NCBI GenBank assembly: GCA_049509915.1 | Contig: JBEKZL010000006.1 | Location: 1 to 58,724 of the forward strand | Length of the DNA stretch: 58,724 bases | Direction of reading: 5' to 3' | From: JBEKYD01 sp049509915 | GTDB lineage: Bacteria > Acidobacteriota > Terriglobia > Bryobacterales > Bryobacteraceae | Shown here: one piece after another, positions 6,285-15,432 of the stretch | Layout of the letters: each line of letters opens with the position of its first letter | How positions within the stretch are numbered: position 1 is the stretch's first letter | The notes under the pieces: generated by a model | Seen by the model: the letters and a program-made list of their open reading frames with translations, nothing else | What the model was told of the DNA's origin: nothing | Database searches by the model: none | Program-made: the position numbers and the translations under genes

Positions 6285-7886
6285 CTATTCCCGCTGCCGA
6301 CGCTGATGGGTCGAAGGGATTTTCATGTCCTCCCGATACTTGGCCACGGTGCGGCGGGTGACGTTGATGCCGTCGGCTTCGAGCAGCGCCGTGATCCGCT
6401 CGTCGGTGAGCGGCTTCGAGCGGTCTTCTTCCTCGATCATCTTCTTCACCTTGCGCTTGAGCAGCAGCAGAGGGGTGAAGCTCCCGGAAGGCCCCTGCAC
6501 GGCTTCGGAAAAGAAGTAGCGCAGCTCGAAGACGCCCTGCGGCGTGTGGGCGTACTTGCTGGCCACGGCGCGGCTGACGGTGGAAGGATGAACGCCCACT
6601 TCCTCGGCCACGTCTTTGATCATCATCGGCTTCAGATACTCGATGCCGTTGGACAGAAACTCGGTCTGGCGGCGAACGATCGCCTGACACACTTTCAAGA
6701 TGGTCTGCTTCCGCTGCTCGATGTTCTTCATCAACTGGATGGCGGAGGAGTAGCGCTCGCGCACGTAATCGCGAACTTCCTTCGTGGCGCCGTTTTCCCG
6801 GTCCAGCATGCGCTTATATTGCACGTTGAGACGAAGCTGGGGCACTTCTTCGTCGTTCATCTGTATGATATAGTCGTCGCCGTCCTTGATCAGGTAAACG
6901 TCCGGCTCGATCACCCTGGCACCGGCCCCGGAATAGCGAAGGCCGGGCCGCGGATTCAGGTGCCGGATCATATCCACGGCCACTTCAATGTGCTCCATCG
7001 GGCGGCCCAGCACCCGCGCCAACTCCTTGAACTGGCGCATTTCGAGCAGGCGCATATGGCCGGAAACGATCTGCCACGCCACGCCGCCCTTGCCGTTCAT
7101 GCTTTCGATCTGGAGCAGCAGGCACTCCCGGAGGTCGCGGGCCGCCACGCCCGCTTCGAGCGCCTGGACGGCTTTCAGCCCCTGCTCGACTTCCTCCACG
7201 GAGTGCTCTCCGGCGGCGGCGATTTCCTCCAGCGAGGCCGACAGGTACCCGTCGTCGTCCAGGTTGCCGATAATCGATTCGGCCGCATCGCGAACCCGGT
7301 CCGGAACCAGGCTCATGCTCAGCGCCTTGCGCAAATAATCGCCCAGCGTCTCCGGCGCGGAAAGAAAAGTCTCAAAAGAGGGCTTTTCCACCGATTCCGA
7401 TGCCGGACTCTTATAGCCGGGATCCAGATAATCGTCGAAAAACGAGCCGAAGTCGATTTCGGCGAACGGATCGGCGGCGGCCGGCGTTTCGAGCGGATCG
7501 CTGGTCGCCGAAGGAGCGCTTTCCGGCCCCGTCACGGTAGCCGCGGTCTCCTCGGCGTCCGCAAAGACGCTTCCGTTGATGGCCACGTCTCCCGCATTGC
7601 CATCGACCGAGCCCGATTCGTTCAATACGGCCGCTTCCAGAATCTCCCGGTCGGCCGGATCGTTGTCCGGTTCGGCTTCCAGCAGGGGCAGCAGTTCTTC
7701 CGGCGTGACCTCCTCGCCCTCTTCGGTGGCCTCTTCCAAAACCGGGTTCTTGACGATCTCCTGGGTGATCATTTCTTTCAGCTCGAGCCGGTTGAGCTGA
7801 AGGACCGTGACCATCTGGACCAGTCCGGGCGTGAGAATCTGCTTCTGTGCGACCTTAAGATCCAGACGCGGCGACAGTAGGCTCAT
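6285..7886 (-). CDS. rpoN: RNA polymerase sigma-54 factor
   Basis: 533 aa. Region I is glutamine/leucine-rich (KVAQKQILTPGLVQMVTVLQ) and contacts enhancer-binding AAA+ activators. An acidic region II covers about residues 50-165. The core-binding and helix-turn-helix parts follow (VAEEVGVHPSTVSRAVASKY). The RpoN box is TRRTVAKYREDMKIPSTHQR near the C-terminus and reads the -24 element. It directs transcription of activator-dependent genes. It heads the rpoN-hpf-rapZ group, with about 200 nt of spacer before hpf. Confidence 0.97.
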   Translation of the reverse strand: MSLLSPRLDLKVAQKQILTPGLVQMVTVLQLNRLELKEMITQEIVKNPVLEEATEEGEEVTPEELLPLLEAEPDNDPADREILEAAVLNESGSVDGNAGDVAINGSVFADAEETAATVTGPESAPSATSDPLETPAAADPFAEIDFGSFFDDYLDPGYKSPASESVEKPSFETFLSAPETLGDYLRKALSMSLVPDRVRDAAESIIGNLDDDGYLSASLEEIAAAGEHSVEEVEQGLKAVQALEAGVAARDLRECLLLQIESMNGKGGVAWQIVSGHMRLLEMRQFKELARVLGRPMEHIEVAVDMIRHLNPRPGLRYSGAGARVIEPDVYLIKDGDDYIIQMNDEEVPQLRLNVQYKRMLDRENGATKEVRDYVRERYSSAIQLMKNIEQRKQTILKVCQAIVRRQTEFLSNGIEYLKPMMIKDVAEEVGVHPSTVSRAVASKYAHTPQGVFELRYFFSEAVQGPSGSFTPLLLLKRKVKKMIEEEDRSKPLTDERITALLEADGINVTRRTVAKYREDMKIPSTHQRRQRE

Positions 7887-8041
7887 CTCGTACCCATAAT
7901 ATCACTGGAATTCGGCCGGTCCGGCCTGGTCTTCGTCGCGGCCCTGCACTTTTTGTACCGTTTCCAACCATAGCCCTCGAGGCGCTACGTTTGATGCGAT
8001 GGGCGCGGCCACGCTAGACTGGAAGCAGGAGCCCAACCACT

Positions 8042-8242
8042 ATGACTATCGACGACCGCCTGGAGAGGCTCACGGAACGCCACGAGGCGCTTAGCCAAAG
8101 CGTGGAGATACTCACGCGCGACGTGCAGGCGCTCACCACCGAAATGCGTAGCGGCTTCGCGCAGACTCTCCAATTCATCAATCGCCTGGCCAACGTCGCT
8201 GCGGCCCACGAGCAGAGGCTTGACGCCCTCGAAGGCAAGTAG
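8042..8242 (+). CDS. Small coiled-coil protein, 66 aa
   Basis: MTIDDRLERLTERHEALSQS followed by further heptads (VEILTRDVQALTTEM ... RLANVAAAHEQRLDALEGK). Hydrophobic residues recur at a/d spacing for nearly the whole length, so a single long coiled coil is expected. AGGAG lies 10 nt before the ATG. No membrane segment. Function unknown; such short coiled-coil proteins are often oligomerising scaffolds. Points away from rpoN and stands alone. Confidence 0.6.
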   Translation: MTIDDRLERLTERHEALSQSVEILTRDVQALTTEMRSGFAQTLQFINRLANVAAAHEQRLDALEGK

Positions 8243-8311
8243 GCAGCGCCGGGACCCGGCGGCACCCACCGCAGACCTGCGCGCCGAGCGCTGGCTTCAC
8301 GCAAACATGCG

Positions 8312-8947
8312 CTAGCCGGCCCCGCAGTGGAATTCCTCCGGCCACTCGCCAAAATACCGTTCCAGATCCCTGCAGACGCAAGCCTCCAAGAAGCTCTCGT
8401 CCATTTCCATTCGGTACCACGTTCCACACGGCTTCCTGGGCCGGCCCGTCCACTTCAGGACCGTCCTTATCCTGGCCTCGAAAGGCCGGAGCGAAAGCTG
8501 GAGGGTGAACGGGCCGTCCCCCAACCCCCCTCTCTCGGCCAGCTTGTCGACCATTTGGGTAGCGCCGTGCGCGAACGGGCGGCCCTCAACGCGGAAGGTG
8601 TCGTCATCGAATACCCACGCGTGATGCCTCTTGTAGACCCGTATCTGATGCGGGACATCGAGGAATTTGATGCGCCCGGGGCTCGGCGGATCCCCCCCGG
8701 CCTCTTTTTCCGGCTGCCCCCCTCCGGCGCCCCTTATCGCGTCTGCGACGGCGACTCGGTCCTCACCGCGGAATCCGCGGGGATGGCGCACTCCCAACAG
8801 GCGTGCTTCGACCCCGTTGTCGTTCACCCTGTGTGCAGTCCACATAGGCGGAACGCCGCCCGCCGCCGGCGGAGCGCCCTTCGGCGGCTGAAAGAAGTCT
8901 TTGCCGTCCCACAGATTGGGCCAGAGGCGGGCCGAAAAGAGAATCAC
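8312..8947 (-). CDS. C-terminal part of a glycosylase-like protein joined to a DUF6717-like domain
   Basis: GTG at 8947 overlaps the preceding stop (GTGA). The first 75 residues (FSARLWPNLWDGKDFFQPPK ... RLLGVRHPRG) look like the missing C-terminal half of the uracil-DNA-glycosylase-like protein encoded just upstream, so the two frames were probably one gene. From about residue 100 the sequence changes to VYKRHHAWVFDDDTFRVEGR ... FTLQLSLRPF ... WYRMEMDES, which matches my memory of DUF6717. No ATG/GTG in this frame precedes that domain. A run of G (about 8693-8699) between the parts could hide a second indel. True fusion or two frame errors remain open. Confidence 0.5.
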   Translation of the reverse strand: MILFSARLWPNLWDGKDFFQPPKGAPPAAGGVPPMWTAHRVNDNGVEARLLGVRHPRGFRGEDRVAVADAIRGAGGGQPEKEAGGDPPSPGRIKFLDVPHQIRVYKRHHAWVFDDDTFRVEGRPFAHGATQMVDKLAERGGLGDGPFTLQLSLRPFEARIRTVLKWTGRPRKPCGTWYRMEMDESFLEACVCRDLERYFGEWPEEFHCGAG

Positions 8948-9387
8948 CAGATGCGGTCGTGCTCCTCGATCACTCGCCGAAGCTTCCCGTTCGCTCGGCA
9001 GAGGTCCTCCCCGCGGGGCCAGCGGCTGTGGCCTTCTAGCGGCTCGCCATCGGCATAGTTCCAGAACGCAATGCTGTCAAGCACGCTGCGGCGCTCGCCC
9101 GCCTCCGCAGGGCGTCCCAGCAATCCGTTGATCAGCACCGTAAAGAAACGACCCGTCCACTTTCCCTGGCGGTACGTGAACACGTTGTAGTGAGCGAACC
9201 AGCCCCCTTCGATGCCCTTACGCTGGCTGTCGAAAACCTCTTTTCCGTCCTCCTCGTTGAAATACGTCGACTCCCCCAAGGCAAGGATCTTGAGGCCAAA
9301 GATCGATCCTTCGTAGTACCGGTCACCGACCCACGGGTAGAAATACAGCCCGTCGATCTTCTTCCAAGGCACGCTTTCCATGGGCAC
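8944..9387 (-). CDS. Uracil-DNA-glycosylase-like protein, N-terminal part (frameshifted)
   Basis: 147 aa. LKILALGESTYFNEEDGK resembles the GES/GExP motif I of uracil-DNA-glycosylase-fold proteins. SIAFWNYADGEPLEGHSRWP and the acidic EEHDRIW end fit the middle of the same fold. The frame stops at 8944 just where family members continue into a hydrophobic strand (xVLxxGxRLW), which is present in the overlapping frame (VILFSARLW). I infer a one-base lesion or a sequencing indel near 8945. Catalytic activity and substrate are unknown. Confidence 0.5.
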   Translation of the reverse strand: MPMESVPWKKIDGLYFYPWVGDRYYEGSIFGLKILALGESTYFNEEDGKEVFDSQRKGIEGGWFAHYNVFTYRQGKWTGRFFTVLINGLLGRPAEAGERRSVLDSIAFWNYADGEPLEGHSRWPRGEDLCRANGKLRRVIEEHDRIW

Positions 9388-9482
9388 TCTGCCTCCGGGC
9401 AGTATTATGGACCCGTTTCGGCTTTCGCGGGGGCATTACCTCTCGGTGATCCCGGCGGAGTAAGAAAACGGGCTGGCGCGCG

Positions 9483-10613
9483 CTAGCTGTAAATCCTGCG
9501 CACGCGCGCGCCGATACCGCACAGGATGTTATAGGAAATCGTGCCGGCGATTTTGGCGATCTGTTGCGCGTCCAGCCGGACGCCGCCCTCCTCGCCCAGC
9601 AGGGTGACGTCGTCGCCGGGAGCGAGGGCGGTCGTGTGGCTCAGATCCACCGTGGTCAGGTCCATGGAGATGGTGCCCAGAATGGAACCCAGCTTGCCGT
9701 CCGCGATGACCTTGCCGCGGTTGGAGAGCCGGTGAAACACGCCATCGGCGTATCCGGCGCCAATTACCCCGATACGCATCGGCGCCGCGGCGCGGAAGCT
9801 GCCTCCATAACCCACCAGCGCGCCTTCGGGAAGGTCTTTGATGGCCAGGATTTTGGCCTTCCAGGTAAGGGCGGGCTTCACCTCCAGCAGTTGCCGGGGC
9901 GCTTCGCCGCGGGCCGGCGAGACGTAGCCGTACAAAGCGTGCCCGGCGCGCACCAGGTTGTACCAGCCGCCGCGGCGCCCGTAGCCGATGGCGTTGGTGC
10001 TCGAGGTGTGCACGTACGCCGGGACGACGCCGGCCTCGGTCAATCTCGCCAGGGTCTCGTGGAAATAATCGAGCTGCTGGCTGGTCTGCGGGGTAGTGTA
10101 ATCGGCGGCGGAGGCAAAGTGAGTCATCATGCCTTCGAACCCGGCGTGCGCGGCGCCCGAGACGGCGGCGACAATTTCGCCGGCCGTGGCCCGCGTGCCC
10201 AGCCGGCCCATGCCGGAATCGATCTTGAGATGGTAGGGAACCACCCGGCCCGCGAGCCTGCCGGCGCGATCCAAATCACCAATCTCGGCCAGTGAGTGAA
10301 CCGCCGGAGTGAGACGATGTTCCAACAAAGCCGGGATTTCATAGTTCAGGAACCCGCCCATCACAAGAATGTGGGGCGCGGCAACGCCGTTCTCGCGCAG
10401 GTGGACGCCTTCCTCCACGCAGCTAACCGCCAGCCAGCGCGCTCCTTCGGCCTCCAGGGTGCGGGCAACTTCCAGCGCGCCGTGCCCGTAAGCGTCAGCC
10501 TTAATGACTCCGGCAACCGCCACGCCGGCGCCAACCACGCCGCGAACGTTGCGGTAGTTTCGAGCTATACGGTCGCGGGAAATGAGGGCGTAGGATCGAT
10601 AGGGAAAAGACAC
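9483..10613 (-). CDS. alr: Alanine racemase
   Basis: PLP-dependent enzyme that interconverts L- and D-alanine for peptidoglycan, 376 aa. The PLP-binding lysine is K38 in AGVIKADAYGHGALEVA. The second catalytic base (Tyr) lies in VIGAGYADGVFHRLSNRGKV, and the C-terminal domain has GTISMDLTTVDLS. Full length and intact, in the cytosol. No dadA or tyrosine-pathway neighbour; likely a biosynthetic single-gene unit. Confidence 0.96.
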   Translation of the reverse strand: MSFPYRSYALISRDRIARNYRNVRGVVGAGVAVAGVIKADAYGHGALEVARTLEAEGARWLAVSCVEEGVHLRENGVAAPHILVMGGFLNYEIPALLEHRLTPAVHSLAEIGDLDRAGRLAGRVVPYHLKIDSGMGRLGTRATAGEIVAAVSGAAHAGFEGMMTHFASAADYTTPQTSQQLDYFHETLARLTEAGVVPAYVHTSSTNAIGYGRRGGWYNLVRAGHALYGYVSPARGEAPRQLLEVKPALTWKAKILAIKDLPEGALVGYGGSFRAAAPMRIGVIGAGYADGVFHRLSNRGKVIADGKLGSILGTISMDLTTVDLSHTTALAPGDDVTLLGEEGGVRLDAQQIAKIAGTISYNILCGIGARVRRIYS

Positions 10614-10730
10614 TCACTTCATTTTAGACGCCACGCGCCCAGGCGATTGCGCGCGAACCCCGGCTAGCCCTTGGCTAGCGCCTTAGAACTATCCCATGAG
10701 CCCGGCCAGGGCCCCGTTCGCGGATTGTAT

Positions 10731-10748
10731 GATTCACTCCAGTGAATC
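10731..10748. promoter_or_regulatory. 18-bp perfect palindrome in the alr upstream region
   Basis: GATTCACT-CC-AGTGAATC lies about 120 nt before the alr start and about 60 nt past the end of the membrane-protein gene. The symmetry fits a dimeric repressor site, and no T run follows that would suggest a terminator. No regulator can be named. Confidence 0.3.
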
Positions 10749-10810
10749 ACGGACCGAGTATTTCATCCCCCTCGTTTTCAGCTCATGCTATCTGGGCCGC
10801 GGGCCGCGCC

Positions 10811-12091
10811 TCACCGCTCCCGATAACAGAACCCCGTCTTCACCCCCCGGGCGCGCGCCTCTTTCGCGTCCCAAATCACGATTGCGCCCTCACCCACCGC
10901 CAGGCGCACCGTATCCTCGGCAATAAACTGATTCCGTGGAAAGCAGGCGATGTAGATCGGCCCGCTCGAGTGCCGGGCAAACGCGATCAATTCCTCGGTC
11001 GGCTGCGCCCGCTCCAGAAACTGGCCCCGCTTCTTGATCCACAGATATCCCAGGTTATGAGCCAAGGCCAGTACGCAAACAGCCGCCGTCAGCACCCGCC
11101 CGTGAGCGGCGAATCGCTGGCGCGCCGCCAGCCAACCCGCTCCAACCACCAACGCCACCCCGGCGCTGGCCAGGTACGTCTGGCGGCTCGGTATGCGATT
11201 CGAATACAGCAGAAAAGAATAGGGCAGCAGCGCCACCGCCGCCCATGCCAGCCCTGCCAATACCATCGCACGGTACCGCCCCCACCCCCACGCCAAAACG
11301 GCCGCGAATCCCGCCAGCCCCCAAATCCAGAACACGCGAGCGAAGTTTTCCGGCCATATCCGCCAGAACGGTGCGTGAAGCGAGAAGCTCCCGTCCTGGA
11401 AACGGAACGAGCCGGCGCGAGTTGAATACGTCACCAGCACGGACATCGCTGCCATCGCCGCCAACGGAACCAGGTATCCCGCGCGCTTCCGCCACTCCGG
11501 CACAACCATCGACAGCGCGAATAAAATCACGAATATCGGCGCCGATTCTTTCGAGATCAGCGCCAATGCAAACAGCGCCAGGCTCGCCGCGTACCAGGCT
11601 TTCGAACCGCCGCCCAGAAAGCGCAGCCACGTCAGCATCGCCCCTACTCCGAACAAAAACTGCAGCAGTTCGTTGCAGGCCGAAAACCACATCACCGCTT
11701 CCTGATGCCCTTCGGCGATGGCGAAAAACACCGCTGCCCAGAACGCCAACCGCTCCGTCCCGCCCCATCTTCCCAACGTCGTTCGAGCCAGCGCATATAC
11801 CAACCACGTATCGAGGAGATGCAGCAGAATCGACACACCGTAATACCCCGGAGCCCATAATCCGAAAGCCCGATACAAAACCCAGAACAGCCATTCGCTG
11901 GTGGCCCGAAGCCGGAACACCGTCCCCGCCAATAGCCTCCACTCCCCCGGCGCACCTAGCAGCCGAGCCGTCGCCAGGTTCGGATAATCGTCCTCGAGCA
12001 GCGGCTGTGTCAGCACTGGCACGTATGCCACCACAGCCAAGAGCGCCAGAATTCCCAAAGGCAAGATCCATCGACGTCGGCGAGTCAGCAC
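10811..12091 (-). CDS. Polytopic membrane protein, GT-C glycosyltransferase-like
   Basis: 426 aa with roughly ten hydrophobic segments. After the first membrane helix (WILPLGILALLAVVAYVPVL) comes QPLLEDDYPNLATARLLG, the acidic loop position typical of GT-C mannosyltransferases such as the TMTC/PMT-like group. SKESAPIF later recalls the 'KE' motif of that group. The C-terminal 60 residues are soluble (RAQPTEELIAFARHSSGPIY). Function inferred only at fold level; the acceptor could be a protein, lipid or polysaccharide. Separate from alr by about 200 nt. Confidence 0.6.
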   Translation of the reverse strand: MLTRRRRWILPLGILALLAVVAYVPVLTQPLLEDDYPNLATARLLGAPGEWRLLAGTVFRLRATSEWLFWVLYRAFGLWAPGYYGVSILLHLLDTWLVYALARTTLGRWGGTERLAFWAAVFFAIAEGHQEAVMWFSACNELLQFLFGVGAMLTWLRFLGGGSKAWYAASLALFALALISKESAPIFVILFALSMVVPEWRKRAGYLVPLAAMAAMSVLVTYSTRAGSFRFQDGSFSLHAPFWRIWPENFARVFWIWGLAGFAAVLAWGWGRYRAMVLAGLAWAAVALLPYSFLLYSNRIPSRQTYLASAGVALVVGAGWLAARQRFAAHGRVLTAAVCVLALAHNLGYLWIKKRGQFLERAQPTEELIAFARHSSGPIYIACFPRNQFIAEDTVRLAVGEGAIVIWDAKEARARGVKTGFCYRER

Positions 12092-12147
12092 TTTTTCACT
12101 GTAACGGACCGCGCCCCGCCGCTGTCTCCCCTCTCGGCGGCCCCTCG

Positions 12148-12297
12148 CTAACGCTCCTCCGTCAGTTTGAAGAAGATGTTACTCTGTTCGGGTTTCAGGC
12201 TTAAGTGACTTGGCTCGTCAATCAACATGACGTCCAGCCGCGCCAGACTTTTGAGTAACTGCCGCGTGGATCGACCCGCCAGCGAGGCAGAAATGGC
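12148..12297 (-). mobile_element. IstB (IS21-family helper ATPase) remnant
   Basis: On the minus strand an open stretch reads STRQLLKSLARLDVMLIDEP and then SHLSLKPEQSNIFFKLTEER before a TAG at 12148-12150. This matches the Walker-B region of IstB ATPases (LxIDExGYLxL...FxLxxxR). The P-loop half and the rest are absent, so it is a decayed fragment of an IS21-like element. The remainder of the 12092-12517 gap holds nothing else I can identify. Confidence 0.5.
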
Positions 12298-12517
12298 GTG
12301 CGACGGTGACTCGCCAGGATGCGGCCGAGACGACGGCGCGCCCGCTTCCTTCAGCTGCGACTCCTAGGTCCGACGCGTAGGGGAATACCCCACCTACGTC
12401 TCCTGCGGCCCAATATGCCTCGCCAAGGAATTTGGCCGATCGAGGGGCATCGTGACCGGGCGAAAAAGCTGAGATTCCCGCGTTACCGGCCCACTTTATT
12501 ACTTGGAGGTCTTTGCT

Positions 12518-12733
12518 ATGGAAACCGCTTCTTCTTCGCCTAATTATCGTTCCCGGGCTGGTGTAGCGGTAGCGCGCGAAAGGCGTTACCTAGCGCCGGC
12601 ACCATCCTCCGCTGTTATGTGGGAGCAGATGGAGTATCTCATGGCTCATACGGGCTCGAACTGCGTTCGGGACTGCCCAATTTGCAAGCGCTTGGAGCAG
12701 GTCGAACGTTGGCTATTACAGCCGTTCAAATAA
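12518..12733 (+). CDS. Small CxxC protein, 71 aa
   Basis: ATG at 12518 with GGAGG 8 nt upstream. The protein starts METASSSPNYRSRAGVAVAR and has MEYLMAHTGSNCVRDCPICK before RLEQVERWLLQPFK. Three Cys (C, then C-P-I-C) suggest a small metal site or redox pair. The end is an amphipathic helix. Looks like a genuine short gene in an otherwise gene-poor stretch; I do not recognise a named family. Confidence 0.6.
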   Translation: METASSSPNYRSRAGVAVARERRYLAPAPSSAVMWEQMEYLMAHTGSNCVRDCPICKRLEQVERWLLQPFK

Positions 12734-12964
12734 CACGCGGCAGGACGGGATCTTGTCAAATAGAGCGCACCTCAACCCGTGTGCCGGTCTTGGGGACCGA
12801 CCTGAACCATTGGCCTTGATTTGCGTCCGCAAGGCTACTGCACACGTAGCCGCGGTCTTGGAATACCTGGCTTCGCAGCGCGCCAAAGCACAAATCGAAG
12901 AATCCAGGTTCCCGACCGCCGAAATGTGGGGGGCACGAGGATAAGGACAAGTAGATCGAGGCTT

Positions 12965-13786
12965 TTACTTTCGCGGTTCGAAGCGCACTTCCACTTCGGT
13001 TTCCACTTTGACCGGGTGGCCGCCCCGGACCGTGGGCTTATAGCGAAACTGAGACCACGGCACGCTCTCACAGAGTTGCACGCCGGTTCGGAGCTCCGAG
13101 ATTTTCCCTTCCTCGCCGATGAGTAGTTTGCATTGAACCGTTCCCCCCGCGGGCGCCCATAGAGGCGCGGTTTGAACGGTTGGACCCTCAATCAGAAGAG
13201 CGCGCTGCTTATTCGCCGCTACGGATACTTCCGGGATGTCCTCAGCCTTGACCTCTTTCTTCTGTTCCGCACCGGAGCCGCTCTCTTTCGGCGTAACGGG
13301 CTGTAGCCGCGTCACCAGGAATACGGGCCTGGCCGGATAGCGTTTTACCCTGGCGCACAAGACCGAGACTTGCGAATCCGTCACATCGAAAGCCAGCCCG
13401 GGCCAAGCCATCCTGACAACACGGTCGCAGCTTGGTTGGAGTGGATAGCCGTTCTTGCCCTGGTCGGGATCGCCAATCTCGTCAATGGCCTTTTGCGCAT
13501 AGACGCCCTGGGCTACATACTCCTTCCCGGCTTCCACCGGTAAGGCCGTCTTGAAGAACAGGCGATAGCGGCGCAGGCCATCCACAAGGTACACGGAGGG
13601 CCCACCCGCGTTCAGGGCGGCATCGGTCGCGGTCGATTCCAACGGAACCTGTTCGGCCTTTCCCTGGATTTTGTCCAGCGGGGTCGCGGCTTTCTTGGAT
13701 TCATCGGCCGATGGCCCGCTGGAGCAACCGCCCAATCCGGCAAGAGTCAATACCAAAAAGCAAAAAACGCGCGCGTCACGGTACAT
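12965..13786 (-). CDS. Lipoprotein with TonB-like C-terminal domain
   Basis: Start at ATG 13786 (GAGGG 9 nt upstream): MYRDARVFCFLVLTLAGLGG then CSSG, a type II signal peptide with lipobox GGC, giving a 273-aa lipoprotein. The C-terminal 80 residues (GPTVQTAPLWAPAGGTVQCK ... ELRTGVQLCESVPWSQFRYK ... VKVETEVEVRFEPR) have the beta-alpha-beta pattern of TonB_C domains found in acidobacterial periplasmic proteins. The middle region is unknown. Divergent from the enolase-superfamily gene. Confidence 0.7.
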   Translation of the reverse strand: MYRDARVFCFLVLTLAGLGGCSSGPSADESKKAATPLDKIQGKAEQVPLESTATDAALNAGGPSVYLVDGLRRYRLFFKTALPVEAGKEYVAQGVYAQKAIDEIGDPDQGKNGYPLQPSCDRVVRMAWPGLAFDVTDSQVSVLCARVKRYPARPVFLVTRLQPVTPKESGSGAEQKKEVKAEDIPEVSVAANKQRALLIEGPTVQTAPLWAPAGGTVQCKLLIGEEGKISELRTGVQLCESVPWSQFRYKPTVRGGHPVKVETEVEVRFEPRK

Positions 13787-13978
13787 CGGCCGTGCCCTCG
13801 CTTTCAGGATGTTTCCATCCGAATGTGAAGGTATCACGGAGCATGATCGCTGACAACCGGCTCGTCGCCCATTCGTCCCGCGCCGAAGCGGTTGGCCGTA
13901 TACTGGCCTCATGCCGGGTGCCAAAATGGAAATCCCGGCTGCTTTACGAGTCGGGCGAATCTCTTGAAGGAGAAACCA

Positions 13979-15289
13979 GTGAAGTCACGAGGCGAAGCGA
14001 ATAGCGGACGGCGCGAGTTCCTGACTGCCATGGCGGCCGGCATCCTGGGCGGGAGTGTTTCGGTGGGACGCGGCATAAGCGCCGTGAGTTCGTGGACCGG
14101 CATGCGAACGAACTCCGTGCTGAATCAGCTACGCGCCGATTCGAGTTCTCTCAAGATCCAGAAGGTAACACCTTACGTGATGCAACTCCAGCGCGATTCG
14201 TTGACCGAGATTCCCCAGGTCCACTTCCTGCTGGCACGCATCGATACCGAGGACGGCATCACAGGCTGGGGCGATGGGTCCAGTTGGGGCAATGTGGCAC
14301 CAATTTACACGGAGATAGAAAGGCAAGCCCCCTCCCTGGTGGGCCAGAGCGCCTGGAATATCGAGAATATCTGGCAAAGCTTCTACAATCGGCGTGCCTC
14401 CAGCCACGGAGCGTCCGTGATGTCCGCGCTGGGGGCGATCGATTGCGCACTCTGGGACATCGTGGGCCAGAAGCTTAACGTCCCGGTGTACAAACTCCTG
14501 GGCGGGAAGCGCCGCGACCGGGTGAAGATCTACACCAGTTACCGCTGGGGACGGAATCTACCGCGCACGCGGGAGGCCTACGCCAAACGCACAAAGGAAC
14601 TGGTGGCCGAGGGCGCGGTGGCCGGCAAGTATGACCCGTTCTTCGACCGTCTGGAACCGGGCATGCAAGTGACGCAGAAAACGCTGCGGGAACTCGAAGC
14701 CATGGTTCAGGGGATTCGCGAAGGCGGGCCGGACTTCGATATCTGTATCGAGGGGCACGGCAAGTTCAATGTAGGATCGGCCGTTACCGTGGCAAAAACC
14801 CTGGAGCCTTTCCGCCCCCTGTTCTTCGAAGAGCCCGTCCCCGGCATGAACGCGCAGGCCATGCGTGAAGTGCAGCTCTCCACCAGTGTCTCCCTGGCCG
14901 CCGGTGAGCGCATCCAATCCCGATTCGAACTGCGCGAGTTTCTGGAGCTGAACGCCATCCGGGTGCTTCAGGCGGACACCACCCGATGCGCCGGCATCAC
15001 CGAGTTCCGCAAAATGGCGAGCGAGGCGGACACGCGCTACCTGACAGTTGCGCCGCACAACCCCAACAGCCCGGTGTGCACGGCCGCGCACCTGCACCTG
15101 TGCGCCTCCATGAATAACTTCCTGATTCTGGAGGAAGGCGCGCACAATCCCAAAATGTACAAGGAGCTGTTCGGAACGTGGGACGACAGTGCCGCGGCCT
15201 GGACGGTGCCCGAAAAACCCGGCCTGGGCATCACCATCTCGGACGCGGTGATCAAGGAGTACGGCATCCCCATCGAAAAGGCGAACTGA
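13979..15289 (+). CDS. Tat-exported mandelate racemase/enolase-superfamily enzyme
   Basis: GTG at 13979 with AAGGAG 6 nt upstream; 436 aa. The Tat signal is GRREFLTAMAAGILGG. The barrel shows KYDPFFDRL, DICIEGHGKFN (acid/His at the second ligand strand), FFEEPVPGMN (metal Glu), AGERIQSRFELREFLE (third ligand) and VAPHNPNSPV (catalytic His). This arrangement is closest to the galactonate/mannonate dehydratase branch. Substrate unknown. Export of an enolase-superfamily enzyme suggests action on sugar acids in the periplasm. No sugar operon around it. Confidence 0.8.
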   Translation: MKSRGEANSGRREFLTAMAAGILGGSVSVGRGISAVSSWTGMRTNSVLNQLRADSSSLKIQKVTPYVMQLQRDSLTEIPQVHFLLARIDTEDGITGWGDGSSWGNVAPIYTEIERQAPSLVGQSAWNIENIWQSFYNRRASSHGASVMSALGAIDCALWDIVGQKLNVPVYKLLGGKRRDRVKIYTSYRWGRNLPRTREAYAKRTKELVAEGAVAGKYDPFFDRLEPGMQVTQKTLRELEAMVQGIREGGPDFDICIEGHGKFNVGSAVTVAKTLEPFRPLFFEEPVPGMNAQAMREVQLSTSVSLAAGERIQSRFELREFLELNAIRVLQADTTRCAGITEFRKMASEADTRYLTVAPHNPNSPVCTAAHLHLCASMNNFLILEEGAHNPKMYKELFGTWDDSAAAWTVPEKPGLGITISDAVIKEYGIPIEKAN

Positions 15290-15432
15290 AGAAAGCCCGT
15301 CACCCCCAAGGACAACCGGAGGTAGCTCGATTCCGGCGTTGAGGCCTAAAAGCGGTCTCCGGCGTCGTGGGCAGCCGTCCTTCGGTCATCTGGCTGCGGG
15401 CCGAGTTACCCGCACGGGATAAGCCCCCGGCT

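Noticed and set aside
12753..12944. 63-codon plus-strand ORF after the CxxC protein
   Set aside because: No ribosome site and a composition typical of random GC-rich frames.
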